Shown in pieces: positions 1-5,092 of a stretch of 7,542 bases of DNA. The notes beneath the pieces are model-generated. The model worked only from the letters and a program-made list of their open reading frames with translations, was not told the origin of the DNA and did no database searches. The translations under genes were made by a program, and so were the position numbers. Origin of the DNA: Ch67 sp964491665 (lineage in GTDB: Bacteria; Pseudomonadota; Gammaproteobacteria; Pseudomonadales; Ketobacteraceae); contig CAZBII010000207.1 in the NCBI GenBank assembly GCA_964491665.1, forward strand, positions 1 to 7,542, written 5' to 3'. The stretch's first letter is position 1. Every line of letters begins with the position of its first letter.

Positions 1-155
1 AGCTGCGCCACTTCTTCGAGGTGGACCGCTACTTCGTCACCATCGCGGCGCTCAATGCGCTGGCGGACAAGGGGCTGATCGGACGCAGCAAGGTGAATGA
101 CGCGATTCGTCGCTTCAACATCAATCCTGATAAACCTTATCCCCCCGCATCCTGA
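1..155 (+). CDS. aceE: Pyruvate dehydrogenase E1 component, C-terminal end (partial)
   Basis: The last 50 codons of a gene that enters from the left edge, in frame from base 3 and ending at TGA 153-155. The peptide (FEVDRYFVTIAALNAL... FNINPDKPYPPAS) matches, as I recall it, the end of the homodimeric E1p subunit of gammaproteobacteria, where an FEVD-x-x-Y segment leads to a final FNI-x-x-DK stretch. E1p is the thiamine-diphosphate enzyme that decarboxylates pyruvate and reductively acetylates the lipoyl groups of AceF. aceF follows after 11 bases, which supports the call and implies one transcript. The catalytic regions lie outside the window, so nothing can be said of the intactness of the rest. 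Confidence 0.9.
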   Translation, partial: LRHFFEVDRYFVTIAALNALADKGLIGRSKVNDAIRRFNINPDKPYPPAS

Positions 156-158
156 GGC

Positions 159-164
159 AAGGAG
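159..164 (+). promoter_or_regulatory. Shine-Dalgarno site of aceF
   Basis: AAGGAG sits 2 bases ahead of the ATG at 167, or about 5 bases if the core is counted as AAGG. It lies in the 11-base gap after the aceE stop, and it is the only good ribosome site here, so it fixes the aceF start. There is no room for a promoter in the gap, so aceF is expected to be co-transcribed with aceE. Confidence 0.7.
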
Positions 165-166
165 AA

Positions 167-1822
167 ATGAACGTGGCTGTAAAAGACGTTTTGGTGCCTG
201 ATCTGGGTGGAACCGCTGCGGTGGATGTCATCGAAATTTCGGTGAAGCCGGGTGATCGGGTCAGCAAGGAACAAACGCTGCTGGTGCTGGAATCGGACAA
301 GGCAACGGTGGAAGTGCCGTCGCCTTTTGACGGCGTGGTGCAGCAGATTGTGGTGAATGTCGGCCAGTCGGTGAAGCAGGGCGACAAGGTGATGGCGATG
401 GAAACCGGCGAGGCGGGTGCAGCATCTGCACCGGCTCCGGCCGCGCAGACAACGCCTGCCGCAGCAAAAGCGCCGGCAGCGGAAAAGCCAGTCGCAGCGG
501 AAAAGCCGGCGGAGAAATCCGTTGCCGCAGCACCGGCCGCTTCCGCCAGCGTGACGATTGCCATTCCCGACATCGGTACTGCCGATGAAGTGGATGTCAT
601 CGAGATTTCGGTGAAAGAAGGCGACGTGCTGGCGCAGGAACAGACCATGCTGGTTCTGGAATCCGACAAGGCCACCATGGAAGTGCCCTGTCCGCAGGCC
701 GGTACCGTGCAGAAACTGTTGCTGAAAGTGGGTGACAAGGTGAAGCAGGGCACGCCTGTGCTGCAATTGCTGACGCAGGGTGGCGGAGTTGCTTCTGCAG
801 CAGTCAGCGCGCCGGCGGCTTCTGCCAGTGCTCCAGCTGCGCCGGCAAAAGTGGAAGCAGCGGCGCCGGCCAAGGCTTCTGCGCCTGCGCCAGTGGCAAC
901 CGCTGCCGCGAGCAACGCCAAAGTGCATGCCGGCCCCGCCGTGCGCCTGCTGTCGCGGGAGCTGGGCGTGGATCTTGGGTTGGTGAAAGCCACCGGTCCG
1001 CGCGGACGCATCCTGAAGGAAGACGTGCACAGTTTCGTGAAACAGCGCCTGAGCGCGAAGCCGGTTGCCGCAGCGGTGACTGGCAGTGGTCTGCCGCCGC
1101 TGCCGGAAATCGATTTCGCGCAGTTCGGTCCGGTGGAAATGGTGGAAATGAGCCGCATCAACAAGCTCAGCGCCGCCAATCTGCATCGCGCCTGGGTGCA
1201 CATTCCGCACGTGACGCAGTTCGACGAAGCCGACATCACCGATCTGGAAGCCTTCCGCAAATCCGAATCGGCGGCGCTGAAAGATCAGGACGTGAAACTG
1301 ACGATTCTGGCATTCATGGTGAAAGCCTGCGCCAAGTCGCTGCTGGCGTTTCCGCGCTTCAACAGCTCACTGCACGTGGGTGGCGAACATCTGGTGTTCA
1401 AGAAGTATGTTCACATCGGGATCGCAGTGGACACGCCGAATGGTCTGGTGGTGCCGGTGATTCGCGATGCGGACAAAAAATCCGTCATCGACATTGCGAA
1501 GGACATGCAGGTGCTGAGTCAGAAAGCGCGGGCGAAGAAGCTGTCGCCGGGTGACATGCAGGGCGCTACTTTCTCGATTTCGTCGCTGGGTGGAATTGGT
1601 GGCACGGCGTTCACGCCGATCGTGAACTGGCCGGAAGTGGCGATTCTGGGTGTGTCGAAATCGCAGCACAAGCCGGTTTATAACGGGAAGGAATTTGTGC
1701 CGCGCCTGATGCTGCCGCTGTCGCTGTCATACGATCATCGTGTGATTGATGGCGCTGAAGCGGCGCGTTTCACGACCTATCTTGCGCAGCAACTGGCGGA
1801 TATTCGCCGTCTGCTGCTGTAG
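167..1822 (+). CDS. aceF: Dihydrolipoyllysine-residue acetyltransferase, E2 of pyruvate dehydrogenase
   Basis: A 551-residue E2 that forms the cytoplasmic core of the pyruvate dehydrogenase complex and transfers acetyl from lipoyl-lysine to CoA. Lipoyl domain 1 spans about residues 5-79 (ESDKAT, modified Lys45) and lipoyl domain 2 about 129-203 (ESDKAT, Lys168). Ala/Pro-rich flexible linkers follow each domain (about 84-127 and 208-250). The E3/E1-binding domain is at about 253-291 (AVRLLSRELGVDL, then TGPRGRILKEDV). The catalytic domain runs from about 315 to the end, with the family signature DHRVIDGAEAARF and catalytic His524 and Asp528. Two lipoyl domains match the Pseudomonas-type enzyme (about 547 residues) rather than the three of E. 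coli. The start is set by AAGGAG at 159-164. The gene is intact. Long antisense open frames across it are a by-product of its GC-rich, alanine-rich codons. Confidence 0.97.
   Translation: MNVAVKDVLVPDLGGTAAVDVIEISVKPGDRVSKEQTLLVLESDKATVEVPSPFDGVVQQIVVNVGQSVKQGDKVMAMETGEAGAASAPAPAAQTTPAAAKAPAAEKPVAAEKPAEKSVAAAPAASASVTIAIPDIGTADEVDVIEISVKEGDVLAQEQTMLVLESDKATMEVPCPQAGTVQKLLLKVGDKVKQGTPVLQLLTQGGGVASAAVSAPAASASAPAAPAKVEAAAPAKASAPAPVATAAASNAKVHAGPAVRLLSRELGVDLGLVKATGPRGRILKEDVHSFVKQRLSAKPVAAAVTGSGLPPLPEIDFAQFGPVEMVEMSRINKLSAANLHRAWVHIPHVTQFDEADITDLEAFRKSESAALKDQDVKLTILAFMVKACAKSLLAFPRFNSSLHVGGEHLVFKKYVHIGIAVDTPNGLVVPVIRDADKKSVIDIAKDMQVLSQKARAKKLSPGDMQGATFSISSLGGIGGTAFTPIVNWPEVAILGVSKSQHKPVYNGKEFVPRLMLPLSLSYDHRVIDGAEAARFTTYLAQQLADIRRLLL
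179..775 (+). repeat. Duplicated lipoyl-domain coding segment within aceF
   Basis: Two in-register copies about 225 bases long (about 179-403 and 551-775), offset by exactly 369 bases, encode the two lipoyl domains. The best conserved block is 221-246 against 590-615, which differs at one base of 26 and encodes VDVIEISVK in both copies. Outside this block the copies have diverged more, as expected of an old domain duplication kept similar by selection or occasional gene conversion. Confidence 0.75.
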
Positions 1823-1839
1823 TCATTTCCTCGGTAAAT

Positions 1840-1876
1840 CACACTGCCATCAGGCCGCCAGGCGGGTGGCAGTGTG
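1840..1876. terminator. Stem-loop at the aceF / 1850 gene convergent junction, possible bidirectional terminator
   Basis: A perfect 10-bp inverted repeat, CACACTGCCA (1840-1849) and TGGCAGTGTG (1867-1876), encloses a 17-base GC-rich loop. It begins 18 bases after the aceF stop and covers the stop codon and last codons of the minus-strand gene. Its place between two convergent genes suits termination from both sides. Neither strand has a strong U-tract after the stem, so intrinsic termination would be weak; transcript 3'-end protection or Rho-assisted ending are alternatives. Confidence 0.5.
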
Positions 1877-2350
1877 TACCTTCATCAGTTCGTTGTAACT
1901 GCACACAAAATCCGCCCCATCCTTTTCGCTGCCCGGTTTCTGGCGAAAGCAGTTCTGCCAGCAGTCGGCCAGATCCTGCGCGTCGAACACGTCGGGGATT
2001 TTTACATTGCGGTAGCGGTAGATCATCCACGCAATCGCGGTGGCGTAACTCAGGTTGGTGGCCAGTTCCAGATGCGGCGCCTTGGGGAATTCGTGCTGCG
2101 ATGCCATGCCGCGAATCTGGCTGGCCAGGTCGGGATCGAAAGCCAGATAGCGATCCCAGACTTCACAGTGCTGCTGCTCGGTAATGCCGTAAACACCAAT
2201 CGCATCATTGAATTGCAGATGCAGGCCCAGTCCGGACTGAAAGTTCGCGGTGGCCAGCAACAGTTGTTCGGCACCGCAGGATTTTACGCCCAGTTGTCGC
2301 AGCGTGGGCTGGATCACATGCTGCAGGAAATCATGACTGCTGATACCCAT
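1850..2350 (-). CDS. Phage-type muralytic (SLT-like) protein homologue with altered catalytic position
   Basis: A 166-residue soluble protein with no signal peptide or membrane segment. The start is supported by GGGAG (2358-2362) 7 bases ahead of the ATG. From memory it follows the pattern of a group of small phage and prophage proteins thought to be SLT/lysozyme-like: an N-terminal PTLxxLGxxSxxAExLLxxTA block (residues 15-35), a GxYxx...H..xW block (52-65), RGMASQ (80-85), a NLSYATA block (99-105), and a C-terminal segment with W131 that resembles the 'YWKxxYN' region. Where those proteins have T-A-x-x-E-S, this one has T-A-N-F-Q-S (34-39), so the presumed catalytic Glu is Gln38, and the 'YQMEP' region reads YGITE. 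If the alignment holds, the protein may bind peptidoglycan without cutting it, or have another role. There are no other phage genes beside it. The open frame is intact. The family assignment is tentative. Confidence 0.6.
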   Translation of the reverse strand: MGISSHDFLQHVIQPTLRQLGVKSCGAEQLLLATANFQSGLGLHLQFNDAIGVYGITEQQHCEVWDRYLAFDPDLASQIRGMASQHEFPKAPHLELATNLSYATAIAWMIYRYRNVKIPDVFDAQDLADCWQNCFRQKPGSEKDGADFVCSYNELMKVHTATRLAA

Positions 2351-2446
2351 GACGATACTCCCGTCAAAACTTCATCTTGCTACTGCGTGAAGCAAAGAGT
2401 CTGCCATGATCCGTTTGTGCGAAGGTTCTCTGCCCTGTTCATTAAG

Positions 2447-2472
2447 ATTGTACCAAGGCGCGATATTTTCAA
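2447..2472 (-). promoter_or_regulatory. Weak candidate promoter for the 1850 gene
   Basis: On the minus strand, TTGAAA (2472-2467) lies upstream of TACAAT (2452-2447). Each is a reasonable match to the sigma-70 boxes, but the gap is 14 bases, short of the usual 16-18. It would give a leader of about 90 bases before the ATG at 2350. This is only the best pair visible in the upstream region. Confidence 0.2.
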
Positions 2473-2544
2473 TGTGCGGCTGGTTGAGTTGTGTAGTGTT
2501 TGGTTATTGCAGGCGGAAGGAGTTGGCAATCCGTTGCCGTTGTG

Positions 2545-2565
2545 TTGCCGGATTTTGTCCGGCAA
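2545..2565. terminator. Perfect 8-bp hairpin, possible terminator of the DUF6316-like gene
   Basis: TTGCCGGA (2545-2552) and TCCGGCAA (2558-2565) pair perfectly around a 5-base loop (TTTTG, plus strand). It starts 17 bases past the stop of the minus-strand gene at 2583, where a terminator would be expected. Minus-strand sequence after the stem has no T-run, while the plus strand continues into T-rich sequence (GGTTGTTTG), so the direction is uncertain. A nearby GGCAA (2525-2529) and TTGCC (2534-2538) allow alternative pairings. Confidence 0.4.
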
Positions 2566-2582
2566 GGCCGATTGGTTGTTTG

Positions 2583-2777
2583 TCAGGGATTTCTTATAAC
2601 CGCGAAATGATTCATCTGGCGAATGTAATAATTCAGCTCCCGTTCTGCGTCAGTTCGTGACGTAAAGGGTCCTTCCTGCGTTTGCTCCCGCGTCAGAAAA
2701 AACCACTGATCATTGATATGAAGAATGCGTTCGCTGCGAAACCATGTCTTGTTTTTTTCGCCGTTCCGGACGTCCAT
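2583..2777 (-). CDS. Small DUF6316-like protein
   Basis: A 64-residue soluble protein. The frame stays open upstream to 2969, but the start at 2777 is preferred because GAGGTG (2787-2782) precedes it at proper spacing and the recognisable domain begins just after it. The features are a charged N-terminus (MDVRNGEKNK), RSER (14-17), an aromatic strand QWFFLTRE (24-31), EGPF (35-38), then SRTDAERELNYYI (40-52). The order 'RSxR - xxWYxxTRE - GPFxSRxDAE' is what I recall of DUF6316, short proteins of unknown function in gammaproteobacteria. The 'Y/F-TRE-GPF' pattern suggests a small beta-rich fold followed by a helix. The function is unknown. It is divergent from the cyclase gene at 3071, and the two may share an upstream region. 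Confidence 0.72.
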   Translation of the reverse strand: MDVRNGEKNKTWFRSERILHINDQWFFLTREQTQEGPFTSRTDAERELNYYIRQMNHFAVIRNP

Positions 2778-3070
2778 ACAACACCTCACTGCAAAGCGGA
2801 ACTGACAGGCTGGTGAAAGCGTGTCTTGGATAAAAAGTAACCAGTTTTGTGATGCAGATCTAAGACTGAATCGGTGTAACGCGCAGGTGATTTGCGGTCG
2901 AAAAAGAATATGTCGCGATAAGCGATTGAAAAATCGTGCGAACAAGGCTGACACTGCCGCTATCGACATACCTGAAAAGCGGGTTGTGAATGAAAGCCTG
3001 CTTGTCGCAAGGTCTTTCTATACTGAAAGAACACATCGCCTTCTGTTGACGCAAGGAAGTCACGCGCCGC
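2778..3070. other. Divergent intergenic region between the DUF6316-like gene and the diguanylate cyclase
   Basis: 293 bases, more AT-rich than the flanking genes, which must hold the promoters for both divergent genes. Visible elements are the ribosome site of the minus gene (2782-2787); a small CGATT-GAAA-AATCG hairpin (2923-2936) inside a longer imperfect stem (2911-2944) that on the minus strand is followed by a T-rich run; a -10-like TATACT inside an inverted repeat (3013-3030); and the ribosome site AAGGAA (3053-3058) of the cyclase. The upstream extension of the minus-strand frame and a plus-strand frame from 2821 show no protein-like sequence. Confidence 0.5.
3013..3030 (+). promoter_or_regulatory. 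Inverted repeat around a -10-like box upstream of the cyclase gene
   Basis: TCTTTC (3013-3018), TATACT (3019-3024) and GAAAGA (3025-3030) form a perfect 6-bp inverted repeat whose 6-base centre is a 5-of-6 match to the sigma-70 -10 box. The position 17 bases upstream has no good -35 box (GCCTGC), which would fit a promoter that needs an activator or is held by a repressor at the repeat. Transcription from here would give a leader of about 40 bases to the ATG at 3071. Confidence 0.35.
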
Positions 3071-5065
3071 ATGTACAGAATCCTCTGGGCCCTTGGCCTG
3101 CTGCTGTGCAATTTCATGCTGGTTCATCCGGTGCTGGCCGCTGCCGACACGTCTGCAGAAAGCGCGCCGGTGCCGTTTGTGCCCGCCGGTGCAGCCGTTA
3201 TCAACGCATCCACGCCGGTACTGCATCTGGGCATGAATGCGCGCTACAGGCTGGCCGGTAACGATGAACGTGTGCCAGAGCAGCTGCGTGATGTGGCATT
3301 GCAGGACTGGAAGGTGAATGCAGAATCCACGCTCAATTTTGGATTCCAGCCGGACCCGCACTGGTTCGTGCTTGATATCGCAACGGGTCGCGACATTGCC
3401 AGGTTCTGGATTCTGGAACAGTCCAATCCGATGATCGATCAGATTTCGGTTTTTCTGTATGCGGGCAATCAACTGCTGCAACAGTGGCATACCGGCGACA
3501 GTCTGCCGTTCTCGCAGCGGCCCTTTGAAAGCCCCAGATTCCTGTTTCCGCTGCAACTGAAGCCGGAGCAGCGTTACCAGTTGTACCTGCGTGTTCACAG
3601 CACCGAGGCGATGGAAATGCCGCTCATGCTGGTCGAGCAGTCCCGGCATGCTGTGATGGGTGAGCAGCGCGCACTGGTGGATGGCGTTTTTCACGGATTC
3701 CTGTTCATCATGGTGGCGTATTCGCTGGCGATTTTCCTGGTGCTGCGTGATGTGACCTACATCTATTATTCGGCGTATGTACTTTCGATGCTGACATTTT
3801 TTCTGAGTCAGCAGGGCTTGCTGTATCAGTATGTGTTTCCGGAATCGCCTCTGCTGCAGCATTACACGGTGCCGCTGGTGTCCATCTTCATCTTCGTTTT
3901 CATGTCACTTTTCTTTCGGGATTTACTCGATTTGCGCAGCACCGTGCCGCGCACCTGGCTGGCGTTCAAGGTGCTGCTCGGGTTGCATGCGCTGTACTGT
4001 CTGGCATTGCCGTTTGCGAGTTATGGCCTGGTGGTGATCCTGATGGCGGTGAATACGGCGGCGGCTGCAGTGCTGGTGGCCAGTTCCATTATCCGGCTGG
4101 CGCTGCGTGGATCGCGGTCGGCGCAGATCGTGCTGGTGGGATGGGCCATGCTGCTGTTGTGCCTGATGCTGTTTGTAGCCGCGAGAACCGGCGTTTTCTA
4201 CAACGAATTCATCGCCGCGCACGGTCTGCGCATGGGTGTTTCGGTGGAGATCCTGATTTTCTCCTTCGCGCTTTCATTTCGCTTTATTCAGGAACGGGAA
4301 GTAAAAGAGTGGGCCTTGCACCAGATCAACCAGGAGCGCGCCGATCGCATTCGCGCGCAGGAGCTGGCGCTGCAAAATGAAAAGGAGGCGAACCAGGCCA
4401 AGGAGAAGGCGCTGCAGATCGAGATCGGCCACCGCGAAAATCTGAGCCAGCTGGTGGAGGCCAGAACCGCCGAGCTGGAGCGCACACTGCTGGATCTGGA
4501 GACGGCTAACCGCGAGCTGCAACTGCTCAGTTCCAAGGATGGACTCACCGATCTGTCCAATCGCCGTATCTTTGACATCCGGCTGCATGAGTTGTGGGAT
4601 CAGCTGGCGCGACGCGGGCAACCGCTGTCGGTCATGATCATCGATCTGGATCATTTCAAGCAGATCAATGACACGCGTGGCCATCTGTGCGGTGATCATG
4701 TGCTGAAAGAATTCGCCGTGCTGCTGAAGGGGTTGCTGCATCGTCCGGGCGATGTCATTGCCCGTTACGGTGGCGAGGAGTTTGCGATCCTGCTGCCGGA
4801 AACGCCAGTCGAAGGTGCGGGGCATGTGGCCGATGTGATCGTGAAGGCCGCAGCAGAAAAAATCTATATCTGGGAGGGTGAGACTTTCCACGTCACCGCC
4901 AGCATTGGAGTGAATACTCTGATTCCCGCTGCCACCGAATCGCGCGAGCATCTGTTGCACTGTGCCGACGAAGCGCTTTATTTGGCCAAGGCGCAGGGCC
5001 GGAACCGCGTGGTGCTGTATGGCAGGAGAGAGGCTGCCAGCGGACCAGCGGGCATGATGGCCTGA
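3071..5065 (+). CDS. 7TMR-DISM membrane diguanylate cyclase (GGDEF)
   Basis: A 664-residue inner-membrane enzyme predicted to make cyclic di-GMP from two GTP. A signal peptide (about 1-24, ending HPVLAAA) is followed by a periplasmic 7TMR-DISMED2-like sensor domain (about 45-190), then seven hydrophobic helices of the 7TM-DISM type (about 205-225, 229-247, 266-283, 297-317, 319-342, 350-371 and 388-405). A charged coiled coil (about 407-485) leads to the GGDEF domain (about 486-650). It begins KDGLTDLSNRR and contains IIDLDHFKQIND with metal-binding Asp525, the active-site loop RYGGEEF (567-571) and the inhibitory RxxD site (Arg558-Asp561) at the usual five-residue spacing. All key residues are present, so an active, product-inhibited cyclase is expected. 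The ligand is unknown; some DISMED2 domains are thought to bind carbohydrate-like molecules. AAGGAA at 3053-3058 precedes the start by 12 bases, slightly long. No EAL domain or partner gene is adjacent. Confidence 0.93.
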   Translation: MYRILWALGLLLCNFMLVHPVLAAADTSAESAPVPFVPAGAAVINASTPVLHLGMNARYRLAGNDERVPEQLRDVALQDWKVNAESTLNFGFQPDPHWFVLDIATGRDIARFWILEQSNPMIDQISVFLYAGNQLLQQWHTGDSLPFSQRPFESPRFLFPLQLKPEQRYQLYLRVHSTEAMEMPLMLVEQSRHAVMGEQRALVDGVFHGFLFIMVAYSLAIFLVLRDVTYIYYSAYVLSMLTFFLSQQGLLYQYVFPESPLLQHYTVPLVSIFIFVFMSLFFRDLLDLRSTVPRTWLAFKVLLGLHALYCLALPFASYGLVVILMAVNTAAAAVLVASSIIRLALRGSRSAQIVLVGWAMLLLCLMLFVAARTGVFYNEFIAAHGLRMGVSVEILIFSFALSFRFIQEREVKEWALHQINQERADRIRAQELALQNEKEANQAKEKALQIEIGHRENLSQLVEARTAELERTLLDLETANRELQLLSSKDGLTDLSNRRIFDIRLHELWDQLARRGQPLSVMIIDLDHFKQINDTRGHLCGDHVLKEFAVLLKGLLHRPGDVIARYGGEEFAILLPETPVEGAGHVADVIVKAAAEKIYIWEGETFHVTASIGVNTLIPAATESREHLLHCADEALYLAKAQGRNRVVLYGRREAASGPAGMMA

Positions 5066-5092
5066 GCCGTTGCAGTGCTGATGCAATCAGGC
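5060..5092. terminator. Bulged stem-loop at the cyclase / cobC convergent junction
   Basis: GCCTGA (5060-5065) pairs with TCAGGC (5087-5092), and inside it TTGCA (5070-5074) pairs with TGCAA (5082-5086). The result is an 11-bp stem with a 4-base bulge and a 7-base loop. The outer stem includes both stop codons: TGA of the cyclase pairs with the TCA that is the cobC stop on the other strand. With only 21 bases between the genes it may serve as a shared terminator, but neither side has a U-tract, so this is tentative. Confidence 0.35.

Larger units (their letters stand above)
2351..2582. other. Intergenic stretch with structured DNA, no supported gene
   Basis: 232 bases separate two minus-strand genes. 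Open frames across it lack both ribosome sites with proper starts and recognisable protein sequence. It holds a weak promoter candidate near 2447-2472 and a cluster of TTGCC/GGCAA words between 2525 and 2565 that can form a hairpin. The gap suggests that the two flanking minus-strand genes are transcribed separately. Confidence 0.5.

Noticed and set aside
121..1260. Long minus-strand open frames (up to 379 codons) opposite aceF
   Set aside because: They are low-complexity, Ala/Ser/Thr-rich or His/Arg-rich shadows of the GC-rich lipoyl and linker codons of aceF, with no protein-like domain.
1874..2599. Plus-strand open frame of 241 codons
   Set aside because: It runs antisense through the 166-codon gene, which has the better ribosome site and recognisable conserved blocks, then into non-coding sequence.
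2516..2599. Tiny plus-strand frame with AAGGAG (2517-2522) and a TTG start at 2534, about 21 codons
   Set aside because: The spacing is long, the start codon is rare, and the bases are better explained by the hairpin at 2545-2565.
2583..2969. Longer 128-codon version of the DUF6316-like gene
   Set aside because: The extra N-terminal 64 residues are Arg/Cys-rich without domain character, and a good ribosome site precedes the internal ATG at 2777.
1850..3070. Prophage remnant or genomic island around the muralytic-like gene
   Set aside because: There is only one phage-like gene, with no integrase, attachment repeats, tRNA or other phage functions beside it.
2821..3261. Plus-strand open frame of 146 codons upstream of the cyclase
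   Set aside because: It overlaps the true cyclase start in another frame and has no recognisable protein pattern or ribosome site.
2960..3862. Minus-strand open frame of 300 codons opposite the cyclase
   Set aside because: Its His/Gln/Arg-rich translation is typical of antisense to coding DNA; the plus frame has a complete, well-ordered domain set.
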